DNA from: UBA4427 sp045106235
GTDB taxonomy: Bacteria; Myxococcota_A; UBA9160; UBA4427
Direction of reading: 5' to 3'
Assembly: GCA_045106235.1 (NCBI GenBank)
Contig: JBGCEJ010000003.1
Span: 124,001 to 188,000, forward strand
DNA length: 64,000 bases
Shown: piece after piece, positions 33,951-42,760 of the stretch
Numbering within the stretch: the first letter of the stretch is position 1
Layout: each line of letters begins with the position of its first letter
The notes under the pieces: model-generated
Database searches by the model: none
The model's input: only the letters and a program-made list of their open reading frames with translations
Told to the model about the DNA's origin: nothing
Made by a program: the position numbers and the translations under genes

Positions 33951-34997
33951 ATGATCAACCGAACTGAACTGCGGGCTTCGTTCCCGTTCCTCTTCACGCT
34001 TCCCGTTCGCGGTCTCGCGAGCGCGGCGCTTCTTGTTGGGCTGCTGGCGATGGCCGGGTGCGTGTCGGGCGCGGGCAAAGGCACGAGCACAGGCTCCGGC
34101 GCTTCGGCTCTCATTCCCGAAGGCGTGCCGCGGACGGACCGGGTGCTTGCGGATTCGGCCGAGGACTTTCAGTTTGCGATTGTGGCGGATCGCACGGGAG
34201 GACATCGTCCGGGCATTTTTGCGAAAGCGATCGAGCAGGTTAACCGGCTCGGTCCGGCGTTTGTTCTGAGCGTGGGCGATCTGATTGAGGGCTACACCGA
34301 AGACCCAGCGAAGATTAAGGCGGAATGGGACGAGATCGACTCCATGCTCGATGTCCTCGAGATGCCCTTTTTCTACACCGTGGGAAATCACGATGTGAGC
34401 AACCCGCCGATGCTGGACGCTTGGCGTTCTCGGCATGGTCGGGACTATTGGGCCTTCGTATACAAGGATGTGCTCTTTCTTTCGCTCTCGACCGAGGATC
34501 CGCCGATCGAACTCTCGGCGGATATCATCGCCCGAAAGGCGCGTTTCGAGCGCCTCATGAACGAGGATCCCGAGAAGGTTCAGCGCATGATCGCTGCGCG
34601 CGCTTCGCAGGGAGCGCTTCCTGAGCTGCCGACGCCGATTGCGATCAGCGACGAGCAGGTCGCCTTCGTCGAAGAGACGCTCTCGAACCATGCGGATGTT
34701 CGCTGGACGATTCTCTTGATGCATAAGCCGGCGTGGAAAGAAAAGGATCCGGCCTTCCTGCGGATCGAATCGATGCTCGGCGACCGGGATTACACTGTGA
34801 TCGCAGGGCATGAGCATACGTACCAGCACATGGTCCGAAACGATCGCGACTATCTCGTGCTCGGCACGACGGGCGGCGTTTGGCTGAGTCAGGGGCCGGG
34901 TGCGATGGATCATGTTATGTGGGGCACGATGACCGACGAGGGGCCGACGCTGGTGCCGCTCCGCCTCGAAGGAATCTTGGAGGTCGAGGGGCCGTAG
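33951..34997 (+). CDS. Metallophosphoesterase lipoprotein
   Basis: A 348-residue calcineurin-like phosphoesterase. The signal peptide ends in lipobox MAGC (Cys37), so it is an exported lipoprotein. The metal motifs run in order: VADRTGG (Asp80; the His of the usual DxH is Thr), VGDLIEG (Asp110), GNHD (146-149), MHKP, and GHEHTYQH. The missing first His is common in a bacterial subgroup. It could cleave a phosphate mono- or diester outside the cytoplasm. It lies 53 bp after the transporter and 146 bp before an F420-type oxidoreductase; how it fits the pathway is unclear. Confidence 0.88.
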   Translation: MINRTELRASFPFLFTLPVRGLASAALLVGLLAMAGCVSGAGKGTSTGSGASALIPEGVPRTDRVLADSAEDFQFAIVADRTGGHRPGIFAKAIEQVNRLGPAFVLSVGDLIEGYTEDPAKIKAEWDEIDSMLDVLEMPFFYTVGNHDVSNPPMLDAWRSRHGRDYWAFVYKDVLFLSLSTEDPPIELSADIIARKARFERLMNEDPEKVQRMIAARASQGALPELPTPIAISDEQVAFVEETLSNHADVRWTILLMHKPAWKEKDPAFLRIESMLGDRDYTVIAGHEHTYQHMVRNDRDYLVLGTTGGVWLSQGPGAMDHVMWGTMTDEGPTLVPLRLEGILEVEGP

Positions 34998-35143
34998 CGC
35001 GCCGGGTCTTGATCAGGGCTTTGGGCCGGGCGCCGCGTCGCGCTCGGAAAGCGGACGGCGAGTAAGCGGATGTGGTCGATTTGTCAGCGGCGCGCGAGCC
35101 GGGTAGGGTCCGCGACAGAGACTGAGCGGGAAAGGATGCAAGG

Positions 35144-36097
35144 ATGAAGATCGGACTTCAAATCGGACCGGAATTTCGGCGCTACGCCGACAAGGCGAAT
35201 CGGCTTGTAGCGGATGCACAAGCGGCGGAGGCCAAGGGCTTTGCCTCGGTCTGGGTTCCGCAGATTCCGGGCGAGTTCGATGCCTTGACCGCGATTACGC
35301 TGATGGGGAATGCAACGGCGCGCCTGGAGCTCGGGACGGCGGTCCTGCCGATCCAGACGCGTCATCCGGTGGCGATGGCCCAGGAAATTCTCTCCAATCA
35401 GATTGTCTGCGAGGGCCGATTCGTTCCCGGCCTGGGTCCGTCTCATCACTGGATCATCGATGATATGTTGGGCTTGCCATACGAGAAGCCTGCGGCCCTC
35501 GTCCGGGACTATCTTGAAGTGCTGAACGGAGCGCTCGCGGGACCCGGTAAGGTCGAAGTTGAAAACGAACGCTTTCGTGTGAACAGCCCGATCGACGTGA
35601 CGGATCGGCCGACGGAGGTGCTGCTTGCGGCGCTCGGGCCTGTGATGCTGCGGATTGCAGGGGAGCAAGCTTCGGGGACGATTCTCTGGCTCGCGGATGA
35701 GCGCTCAATCGCAGAGCATGTTGCGCCTAAAATTTGTGGAGCGGCGGATAAGGCCGGGCGCCCGGCGCCGCGGATCGTGGCTGGAGTGCCGGTCGCACTG
35801 TGTGCGCCTTCGGAAGTGGACGAGGCGCGGGCACGGGCAAGTCAGCTGCTGAGCCATGCCGAGTATTCGCCCAACTACGAACGTCTTCTTGAAACGGGCG
35901 ATGCCAAGGGCGTCGGCGACCTGCTGATTGCGGGCGACGAAGCCGCGGTCCGCGCGAGGCTTCAGCGCTTCGCGGACGCAGGGACGACGGATCTCGCGGT
36001 TCGAGTGCTGCCGCTCGGGAGCAACCGCGACGAACGGATCGCGTCCAAAGAACGGACGATCGATTTCCTGAGCTCGCTCTGCCCGAGCTTTCCGTAA
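35144..36097 (+). CDS. Luciferase-like F420-dependent oxidoreductase
   Basis: A 317-residue bacterial luciferase-type TIM-barrel protein. It begins MKIGLQIGPE; ARLELGTAVLPIQTRHPVAM and GRFVPGLGPSHHWIIDDMLG are typical of F420-dependent enzymes of the mycobacterial type rather than FMN monooxygenases. It likely carries out hydride transfer to or from a ketone, alcohol or enoyl compound with F420. AAGGATGCAAGG precedes the ATG. A second, distinct member lies at 46495. The stop is followed by a 12-bp tandem array. Confidence 0.88.
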   Translation: MKIGLQIGPEFRRYADKANRLVADAQAAEAKGFASVWVPQIPGEFDALTAITLMGNATARLELGTAVLPIQTRHPVAMAQEILSNQIVCEGRFVPGLGPSHHWIIDDMLGLPYEKPAALVRDYLEVLNGALAGPGKVEVENERFRVNSPIDVTDRPTEVLLAALGPVMLRIAGEQASGTILWLADERSIAEHVAPKICGAADKAGRPAPRIVAGVPVALCAPSEVDEARARASQLLSHAEYSPNYERLLETGDAKGVGDLLIAGDEAAVRARLQRFADAGTTDLAVRVLPLGSNRDERIASKERTIDFLSSLCPSFP

Positions 36098-36101
36098 TTA
36101 A

Positions 36102-36149
36102 GGCATAGGTTCAGGCGTAGGTTCAGGTATTGGTTCCGGCCTGGTTCTC
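36102..36149. repeat. Degenerate tandem array, 12-bp period, in a convergent gap
   Basis: About three and a half copies of GGCRTAGGTTCA start at 36102, 36114 and 36126, becoming less exact after 36126. The array fills the 87-bp gap between the F420 oxidoreductase stop and the stop of the convergent reductase gene. Confidence 0.7.
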
Positions 36150-36184
36150 GCGCCGCGTCGCGGCTTCTTGCGACGTCCTGCGGC

Positions 36185-37252
36185 TTAGAAATTGTAGTCG
36201 ACGACGACGCTTTGACCTTCAGGCAGCGCCTGGCAGGTCAGCACGTAGCCTTCCTCGACTTCGTCGGGCTCGAGCGCGTTATTCACGCGCATTGACGCGC
36301 TGCCTTCCGTGAGCTTTGCCATGCAGGTCGCGCAACTGCCGCGCTCGCAGGAGAAGGGCGCGTTCTTGATGCCCGCGCGACGGGCTGCTTCGAGGATGGT
36401 ATCCCCGGCGGAGTACGGGATCTCGTGCTGCTTCTTGCCGAGGAGTAGGGTGAGCGTCTCCGGGACGACGCTTTCCCCGTCCGGTTCGCCCTCGGCGGCT
36501 GCCGCGTCACCGGCGTCTTCTGCGACCTTTCCGGCGAGCGTTCCGGGGACATCAAAGCGTTCGATGAAGAGCTGATTGGGGTCGACGCCTTTGAGGCTGA
36601 GGCCAGCTTCGACGACGTTCATGAAGGGGCCTGGGCCACAGACATAGAAATCCCCGTCGGCGTCTTCGCCGATGTGCTCCGCGCAGGCCTTGGCATCGAG
36701 AAAACCCGAGTCTGCGTCGATATGGTGGTGAACTTTGAGTCGACCCTTCGATTCGTCCCGAAGGCGTTCGAGTTCTCCCCGTAAGATCACATCCTCTGGC
36801 GTCTTGTTGGCGTAGACGAGGGAGAGCCTGCGTTCGGTTTTGGCGAGGGCGCTCTTGATCAGGGAGAGGATCGGGGTGATCCCGCTGCCGCCCGCGAAGA
36901 GCACGATGGGCGTTGTTGCGTCTCGGAGTACGAAGAGCCCCGCTGGCCTGAGAACTTCAACGGAGTCGCCGGCGCCGAGGGTATCGTTCATCCAGTTCGA
37001 CATGCGTCCGCCGTCCACGCGCTTGACCGTGACGGTCAACGCATCATCCGTGTCCGGGGAACTCGACATGGAGTAGCAGCGGCCGACTTGCTCGCCGTCG
37101 ATCACCGCCTGGAATGTGCAGAACTGGCCAGCTTTGTAGCGGAAGGTTTCCTGCAGATTCGCAGGGATGTCCAAGACAAAAGAGCGCGTGTCGTGGGTCT
37201 CGTCGATGACGCGTGCGACGGTGAGGGGGTGGAATTCGGTGTCGCTGGGCAT
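36185..37252 (-). CDS. Ferredoxin-NAD(P)H reductase with C-terminal plant-type [2Fe-2S] domain (KshB-like)
   Basis: A 355-residue oxygenase reductase. The FAD site has RCYSMSSSP (Arg58-Ser61), the NAD site GGSGITP (121-127) and CGPGPFM, and the C-terminal ferredoxin domain has Cys302, Cys307, Cys310 and Cys340. An Ala/Glu-rich linker (about 243-262) joins the modules. Domain order matches KshB, PaaE and HmfR-type reductases: FAD, NAD, then [2Fe-2S]. It delivers NAD(P)H electrons to a Rieske or diiron oxygenase. There is no oxygenase adjacent; the one at 22757 is the natural partner in this window. GGAAGAG precedes the ATG. It is divergent from the acyl-CoA dehydrogenase operon at 37481. Confidence 0.92.
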   Translation of the reverse strand: MPSDTEFHPLTVARVIDETHDTRSFVLDIPANLQETFRYKAGQFCTFQAVIDGEQVGRCYSMSSSPDTDDALTVTVKRVDGGRMSNWMNDTLGAGDSVEVLRPAGLFVLRDATTPIVLFAGGSGITPILSLIKSALAKTERRLSLVYANKTPEDVILRGELERLRDESKGRLKVHHHIDADSGFLDAKACAEHIGEDADGDFYVCGPGPFMNVVEAGLSLKGVDPNQLFIERFDVPGTLAGKVAEDAGDAAAAEGEPDGESVVPETLTLLLGKKQHEIPYSAGDTILEAARRAGIKNAPFSCERGSCATCMAKLTEGSASMRVNNALEPDEVEEGYVLTCQALPEGQSVVVDYNF

Positions 37253-37480
37253 GTCTCTCTTCCGTAGATGCTCTCTGGCATGAAGCGTTTGGCCGCGCCT
37301 CTACCATACGATAGCTCCGGGGCCTCGGCCAAATCGGCCGCGCCGTGAGCGCAAGGCGCGAAGATCTCTTGAAGGTATAGAGAAGCACGGCGAGGCGTTG
37401 CCGGTTGGCAGGGGCCGGATCCGTGTGTCAAGGTAGCGAGGCTTACGGCCATCTTGCGCCGTCATCGGGGATGTCAGTCG

Positions 37481-38608
37481 ATGGATCTGGAAATCACGGA
37501 AGAGCAGCTTGAGCTGCGAGACAATTATCGCGCGGTGCTCGAGGAGTATTGCAGCACGGACTTCGTTCGCCGCGTCTACGAGCAAGGAGACGATGCCTCG
37601 AGCCTGTGGAAGCAGACGACGGAACTCGGCTGGCCCGCTCTGAACGTTCCCGAATCCGCGGGCGGCCTCGGTTACGGCTTTGTTGAGGTGGGGCTCCTTG
37701 CGGAAGAGCTGGGTCGCGCCGCGGCGCCGGCGCAGCTGCTCTGCACGACAACACAGTTCACGCCGGCGCTCATTGCAGCGAACGCGAGTGATGTTCTTGG
37801 GCGTGTTGCCGAAGGTCAGGTTCGCGGCGCATTGGCGTTCGCCGAAAGAGGAAGTCCGGAACTTGCTGGGTTGCAAACGCGCGCGACTCGGGACGGCGAT
37901 GGTTGGCTTCTGTCTGGCAAGAAGGACTGGGTCATGGGGGCCGTTACGGCGGACTTGATTGCGGTTGTGGCGCGGGACGTGAGCAGCGCTCACCTCGGGT
38001 TATTCCTCGTCGAGCGCGCTTCTGCAGGGACTGCCTTGCAGGTCACGCCGAACGCGTGTCTGGATGCGGGACTTTTTTGCGGCGATCTGCTTTTTGAGTC
38101 GACTCCGGCTACGGCTTTGATCGAACCCGGTCCGGGCGCAGCGGCGCAGCTTGAGGAAATCGGATTGCAAGCGGCGGCGGCGATGGCGCTGCATACGGTT
38201 GGTGCGTGTCGGCGGCTTTTTGAAATGACGCTTGAGTACGCGAAGGTGCGGAAGCAGTACGACCGGGTGATCGGTTCGTTTCAGGCCCTGAAGCATCGGT
38301 TCGCCGAGATGTATCTGTCCGTCGAGCGCGCAACCGCGCTTTGTTATTACGCTTCGGTCGCGCTGGCCGAAGGCGATGATGTTCGCGCGGAAGCGGTGCA
38401 TCTTGCGAAGTCCATCACGGGGGACACCCAAGATCAGGTGGTGGAGGATTCGCTTCAGTTGCATGGCGGGCTTGGTTATACCTGGGAGCAGGATCTGCAT
38501 TTTTGGCTGAAGCGCGGGAAATCAGGTGAACTCTTCTGTGGCTCTGCGGCTTGGCATCGGGCTCAGGTGGCGCAGTCGTTAGGTTTGCTTTCGGGAGGTC
38601 AGTCATGA
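37481..38608 (+). CDS. Acyl-CoA dehydrogenase, ChsE-type partner subunit
   Basis: A 375-residue acyl-CoA dehydrogenase-fold protein. It has the LRDNYRAVLEEY N-terminal helix, the flavin-domain strand GDGWLLSGKKDWVMG and a C-terminal LQLHGGLGYTWEQDLHFWLKRG. The usual catalytic loop is replaced by SGELFCGSAAWHRAQVA, a form seen in one partner of alpha2beta2 acyl-CoA dehydrogenases such as those acting on steroid side chains. It starts at ATG 37481, with a weak ribosome site. Its stop overlaps the next acyl-CoA dehydrogenase gene as ATGA, which supports a heteromeric enzyme. First gene of a five-gene operon. Confidence 0.9.
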   Translation: MDLEITEEQLELRDNYRAVLEEYCSTDFVRRVYEQGDDASSLWKQTTELGWPALNVPESAGGLGYGFVEVGLLAEELGRAAAPAQLLCTTTQFTPALIAANASDVLGRVAEGQVRGALAFAERGSPELAGLQTRATRDGDGWLLSGKKDWVMGAVTADLIAVVARDVSSAHLGLFLVERASAGTALQVTPNACLDAGLFCGDLLFESTPATALIEPGPGAAAQLEEIGLQAAAAMALHTVGACRRLFEMTLEYAKVRKQYDRVIGSFQALKHRFAEMYLSVERATALCYYASVALAEGDDVRAEAVHLAKSITGDTQDQVVEDSLQLHGGLGYTWEQDLHFWLKRGKSGELFCGSAAWHRAQVAQSLGLLSGGQS

Positions 38609-39822
38609 AGCTGCAATTTGGCGAAGAGACCTTGGCCTTTCGTAAGGAGTTCTTGTCCTGGCTTGATGCGAATCGCCCGAGCGAGGCGGAGATGGAGGCC
38701 GATCCGTCGAAGTCGAGCGCGCATGCGCCGGAATGGGCGCGCCAATTTTCGCGCCGACTTTTCGATGCGGGTTGGCTTGTGCCGGGTTGGCCACCGGAAC
38801 TCGGCGGACGCAACGCAGGCGCCGTCGAAACCCTTGTCTACCTCGAAGCCTTTGCCGAGTCCGGGGTCCCTCGGTCGACGAATCCGCAGGGTCTCGGAAT
38901 TATTGCGCCCTCAATCATCGACTACGGAACCGAGGAGCAAATCGAAAAGTACGCGATGCCGCTGCTTCGGGGAGAGATCACGGCGTGCCTAGGCATGAGC
39001 GAGCCGGATGCGGGGAGTGACCTCGCGTCCCTGAAGACCTCTGCCGTGCGCGATGGCGATGAATGGGTTTTGAACGGGCAGAAGGTTTGGACCTCGGGCG
39101 CAGAATACGCTGATATCTGTTTCTTGTTCTGCCGCACGGATCCGAACTCGGCGAAGCATGCTGGGATCTCGATCATTCTCGTGCCGATGGATACGCCTGG
39201 GCTGACGGTGAAGCCGCTTAAGGAGCTCGTGCATCCCGATAAGCCGGATCTCGCGGAGGTCTTCCTCGATGACGCTCGCGTACCGGCGGGTAATCTTGTG
39301 GGCGAGCTGAATAACGGTTGGCGCATGGCGAACGGATCTCTGGCGCATGAGCGGAGCATGGTTTGGCTGAGCTCGGTTCTTGAAACCGAAGCGGCGATGG
39401 ATGATTTGCGTGAGAACGCGCAGAAGCTCTTCGAGCCGCTGACAGCTTCGGAGCAGGCTGTGGCGGCAGATGACATCGTTCGGCTCTACGCGGAAACGCG
39501 CGCGCTTCGGGCGCTCGGGTATCGCGGCTTCGCTCGCTTTGTGAAGGGCGGAACGGCGCCGGAGCAGGCTCTGATGAAAGCCTATGCCAGTGAAACGCGG
39601 CGCGATGTCGAGCGCATTGCGGCTCAGTGGCAGGGGCCGGCTTCGCTGAACGACACGACGGGTCAAACCGAGGCCTACCGTGTGATGGGGAACCGGGATT
39701 CTGAGGGCGGCTCGCTCGAAGAGTATTTCGTCACCTTCGCGGCGACCATTTCTGCCGGTACTTCGGAGATTCAGCGCAATATCATCGCCGAACGCGTTCT
39801 TGGATTGCCGCGGGATAAATAA
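38605..39822 (+). CDS. Acyl-CoA dehydrogenase, ChsE-type partner subunit
   Basis: A 405-residue acyl-CoA dehydrogenase. GMSEPDAGSDLASL and NGQKVWTSGAEYAD are the flavin and substrate motifs, and the C-terminus ISAGTSEIQRNIIAERVLGLP is canonical. ATG 38605 lies 5 bases after GGGAGG and overlaps the preceding stop, so the two subunits are probably made in equal amounts. The pair would desaturate a bulky acyl-CoA at C2-C3 and pass electrons to ETF. The next gene, a LeuB-like dehydrogenase, follows after 70 bp. Confidence 0.93.
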   Translation: MKLQFGEETLAFRKEFLSWLDANRPSEAEMEADPSKSSAHAPEWARQFSRRLFDAGWLVPGWPPELGGRNAGAVETLVYLEAFAESGVPRSTNPQGLGIIAPSIIDYGTEEQIEKYAMPLLRGEITACLGMSEPDAGSDLASLKTSAVRDGDEWVLNGQKVWTSGAEYADICFLFCRTDPNSAKHAGISIILVPMDTPGLTVKPLKELVHPDKPDLAEVFLDDARVPAGNLVGELNNGWRMANGSLAHERSMVWLSSVLETEAAMDDLRENAQKLFEPLTASEQAVAADDIVRLYAETRALRALGYRGFARFVKGGTAPEQALMKAYASETRRDVERIAAQWQGPASLNDTTGQTEAYRVMGNRDSEGGSLEEYFVTFAATISAGTSEIQRNIIAERVLGLPRDK

Positions 39823-39892
39823 GCTTCAGGCTCAAGAGCGCGCGGCGTCGCGTCGTGACGTTAGTGTTATGTCGAGAGATAGGTCAGTCTAG

Positions 39893-40999
39893 ATGGCGCA
39901 GTACAAAGTTGTGATCTTACCCGGCGACGGGATTGGTCCTGAGACGATGCGGGAAGCGCTGAAGGTGCTCGACGTCGTCGAGAAGCATTCGGACTTAAGC
40001 TTTGCGCGAGTGGAGGCGGCTTTCGGGGCGCAGGCCTATTTCGATCACGGCCATCCTTTCCCCGATCAGACGCAAGCGCTTTGCGCTTCCGCGGATGCGG
40101 TGCTGAAGGGGCCGGTAGGGCTCGCACATGAAGAGGCGATTCGGATTCCGGTTGAACTTCAGCCCGAACGAGGTGGCGTGGTTCCGCTCCGAGGTCTGCT
40201 GAAGACCTTCGCGAATCTACGCCCTGTGTCTCTTCCTCCAGAGCTCGCCCATGTCTCTCCGCTCAAGGAGCGCGTGACCGAAAAGGGCCTCGACTTGGTC
40301 ATGGTGCGAGAGCTGCTCGGCGGGCTGTATACGGGCTCGAAGCATCGAGGTGAAGATGCGGAAGGCCGGCGCTACGTCGAAGAGATGTTGCGCTATGACG
40401 AGGATCAGATTCGCAACGTGGTTCGATTCGCGTTCGAGCTTGCGGAGCGAAGAGACGGCGCGCTGCACAATATTCATAAGCGGAATATTCTCGAGTCAAG
40501 CGTGCTCTGGAACGAAGTGGTCGAAGAAGTGGCCACGGAATTTTCAGGCGTGAGCGTCGAGCATATGCTTGTCGATGCGGCCGCGACGCATCTCTGCCTC
40601 GATCCATGCCAGTTCGACGTGATGGTGATGGAGAATCTCTTTGGCGATATCCTGAGCGATCAGGGTGGGGGAATTCTCGGCTCGCTCGGACTAATGCCTT
40701 CCGCCTGTATCGGCCCCGAGAGTGCGTACTACGAGCCCGCTCATGGCTCGGCGCCTACGATCGCGGGGCAGGGCATCGCGAATCCGTACTCGATGATTGG
40801 ATGCATCGGGCTGATGCTCGAATATAGTTTCGGCCAGAAGGCTTGGGGCGACCGCGTTTTTGAGGCGATGCGCGAGGTCTTTCGGTCCGGCGTGGCCACC
40901 TCGGATTTGGCGGAGAATACCGACGCGCTCCGGTCTGTGGGAACGAGTGGTTTCGGGGACCTCGTTGTCGAGCAGCTTGAGAAGGGAGGCGCCGCGTGA
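39893..40999 (+). CDS. Isocitrate/isopropylmalate dehydrogenase family protein (LeuB-like)
   Basis: A 368-residue beta-decarboxylating dehydrogenase. ILPGDGIGPE starts the protein; LLKTFANLRPV and MVRELLGGLYTG carry the substrate-arginine and loop residues; HNIHKRNILESS holds the Lys; and ENLFGDILSDQGGGILGSLGLMPS is the family signature with its metal Asp. The family oxidatively decarboxylates 2-hydroxy-3-carboxy acids. Leucine biosynthesis neighbours are absent, and the gene lies between acyl-CoA dehydrogenase and TauD-like genes, so a catabolic substrate such as an alkylmalate is more likely than isopropylmalate. Its stop overlaps the next start as GTGA. Confidence 0.9.
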   Translation: MAQYKVVILPGDGIGPETMREALKVLDVVEKHSDLSFARVEAAFGAQAYFDHGHPFPDQTQALCASADAVLKGPVGLAHEEAIRIPVELQPERGGVVPLRGLLKTFANLRPVSLPPELAHVSPLKERVTEKGLDLVMVRELLGGLYTGSKHRGEDAEGRRYVEEMLRYDEDQIRNVVRFAFELAERRDGALHNIHKRNILESSVLWNEVVEEVATEFSGVSVEHMLVDAAATHLCLDPCQFDVMVMENLFGDILSDQGGGILGSLGLMPSACIGPESAYYEPAHGSAPTIAGQGIANPYSMIGCIGLMLEYSFGQKAWGDRVFEAMREVFRSGVATSDLAENTDALRSVGTSGFGDLVVEQLEKGGAA

Positions 41000-41832
41000 A
41001 TGATCGTTTCGACGTAAAGCCGCTGACGCCCGCGATCGGAGGCGAAATCTCGGGGCTTGATCTGAGCATTCCGATCCCGGCGGAGACGCTCGCGGAACTT
41101 CGGAAGGTTTGGCTTGAGCGACAGGTCGTCATTTTCCGGGACCAGAGCCTCTCTCCTGAGCAGCAGCTGGCCTTTGCCCAGCAGTTCTGTGAAGTCGATA
41201 AGTACCCGTTCCTGAACGGAATAGACGGCCATCCAATGGTCGCGCCGATCCTAAAGCTGCCTGAAGAGCGCATCAACTTCGGGGGCATGTGGCATTCGGA
41301 TACGTGTTATCTCGATGCGCCGGCGGCAGGCGCGATCCTGCATGCGATCGAGCTTCCTCCGTTAGGCGGAGATACGCTCTTCGCGAATATGGTGCTGGCC
41401 TGGGAAACACTCGATCCCGAGCTGCAGAAGCAGGTCGCGGATCTCCGTGTGGAGTGTACGTCGGGCAAGGCGAGCATTAGCAAGACGCGTGCGGATCGTT
41501 TGAAGGACAGCAAAGACGCATCCAGCCCCGACGTCTTTGAAAGTCTGCATCCAGTGGTCAGGACGCATCCGGAAACCGGCGAGAAGATCCTCTACGTGAA
41601 CGAAGCGCATGCGGTTCGTTTTGAGGGCTGGAAGGAAGAGGACAGCGAGCCGGTCCTGCAGAAGCTCTACGCGCATCAGCGCATTCCCGAACTGCAATGT
41701 CGCATTCAGTGGTCCGAGGGGGCCGTCGTTATGTGGGATAATCGGTCTTGCCACCACTATCCGGTGAACGATTACCACGGTCATCGCCGGCTCTTGCATC
41801 GAGTCTCGCTCAAAGGGGATATTCCTTTCTGA
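40996..41832 (+). CDS. TauD/TfdA-family 2-oxoglutarate-dependent dioxygenase
   Basis: A 278-residue Fe(II)/2-oxoglutarate oxygenase. The iron ligands are His100 and Asp102 (MWHSDTCY) and His254 (WDNRSCHHY); Arg265 or Arg269 in HRRLLHRV would bind 2-oxoglutarate. TauD and TfdA relatives hydroxylate sulfonates, aryloxyacids, alkylsulfates or carnitine precursors. Because sulfatases and sulfotransferases are nearby, an alkylsulfate substrate is worth considering, but sequence alone does not decide. It starts at GTG with GGGAGG 6 bases upstream, overlapping the LeuB-like stop, and its TGA overlaps the next ATG. Confidence 0.92.
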   Translation: MNDRFDVKPLTPAIGGEISGLDLSIPIPAETLAELRKVWLERQVVIFRDQSLSPEQQLAFAQQFCEVDKYPFLNGIDGHPMVAPILKLPEERINFGGMWHSDTCYLDAPAAGAILHAIELPPLGGDTLFANMVLAWETLDPELQKQVADLRVECTSGKASISKTRADRLKDSKDASSPDVFESLHPVVRTHPETGEKILYVNEAHAVRFEGWKEEDSEPVLQKLYAHQRIPELQCRIQWSEGAVVMWDNRSCHHYPVNDYHGHRRLLHRVSLKGDIPF

Positions 41833-42692
41833 TGACTGAGCGCGTTGCTGTTGTTACGGGGGCGAGCTCCGGGCTGGGTAAGACGACAGCTTATGCGCTC
41901 GCGGAGCAGGGATTTCGAGTCATCGGGATCGGTCGAAACCCCGAGCGATGTGCGGCGGCCGAGGCGGAGCTGCGCGCTTCTGAGGGGCGCGAAATAACCG
42001 TGCTCTGCGCCGACCTGTCTCGAATGGGGGAAGTCGACCGGGTTGCGGCGGCGATCGCGGGAATGACGCGCGAGGTCCATCTGCTCGTGAATAACGCGGG
42101 TGGGATGACGGACCGTTTCGTTTTGACCGATGAAGGGCTCGAAGAGAATTTCGCGTCGAATCATCTGGGTCCGTTTCGCCTAACGATCCGTCTCCTACCC
42201 CTGATTCGCGAGGCGGTGAAGGCCGCGCCCAGCGGAAGCGTACGGATTGTGAACACGTCTTCGGATGCGAGCGAGTACGTGCCGGATCTTCCCTGGTCTG
42301 ATCTCCAGATGCTAAATGGATTTGATGCGGGACGTGCCTATTGCCACGGGAAGCTGGCGAACGTGATGTTTGCGCGAGGGCTCGCGACCCGGTTTGGGAG
42401 CGACGGCATCGTTGCGCATGCGGTTCATCCCGGTCCCGTGGACACGCTCTTTGCAAGTCGTGCGGAGGCGGGCGTTCAGGCGCGGATGGCGAGTCTTGAT
42501 CTTCTAACCCCCGAGCAAGGCGCCGAGACGATCGTGTGGGTCGCGACGGCGGATGAGCCCGGCCGCTCGAACGGCGGCTACTTCTATGAACGCGCGCCGC
42601 GGACACCGAATGCTGTGGTCGAGGATGCGGATGCCGTCGAGCGGCTCTGGCAAGAGAGCGAGCGACTGATCGAGGCCGCTCTCACCTCGTAG
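41832..42692 (+). CDS. Short-chain dehydrogenase, retinol-dehydrogenase-like
   Basis: A 286-residue SDR. TGASSGLGK, NNAGGM, NTSSDAS and the catalytic YCHGKLAN, with the late HPGPVDT segment, resemble the retinol dehydrogenase/WW-oxidoreductase group that acts on hydrophobic alcohols and aldehydes. Start ATG 41832 overlaps the TauD-like stop (TGATG), so translation is coupled. Last gene of the five-gene operon; a 10-bp tandem array fills the convergent gap after it. It probably oxidises an alcohol or reduces an aldehyde formed by the dioxygenase, which is an inference from order. Confidence 0.88.
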   Translation: MTERVAVVTGASSGLGKTTAYALAEQGFRVIGIGRNPERCAAAEAELRASEGREITVLCADLSRMGEVDRVAAAIAGMTREVHLLVNNAGGMTDRFVLTDEGLEENFASNHLGPFRLTIRLLPLIREAVKAAPSGSVRIVNTSSDASEYVPDLPWSDLQMLNGFDAGRAYCHGKLANVMFARGLATRFGSDGIVAHAVHPGPVDTLFASRAEAGVQARMASLDLLTPEQGAETIVWVATADEPGRSNGGYFYERAPRTPNAVVEDADAVERLWQESERLIEAALTS

Positions 42693-42720
42693 TCGGCGAG
42701 GCGAAAGCGCCAAGGGGCTG

Positions 42721-42760
42721 CGGCTTGAGGCGGCTTGAGACGCTTTAAGGCGGCTTAGGC
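42721..42760. repeat. Degenerate tandem array, 10-bp period, in a convergent gap
   Basis: Four head-to-tail 10-bp copies: CGGCTTGAGG, CGGCTTGAGA, CGCTTTAAGG, CGGCTTAGGC. The last copy includes the stop codon of the leftward CoA-transferase gene. Confidence 0.75.

Noticed and set aside
36185..37252. Stand-alone phenylacetate oxygenase reductase
   Set aside because: No paaABCD genes are nearby; domain order alone cannot separate PaaE from KshB, and the setting favours a Rieske partner.
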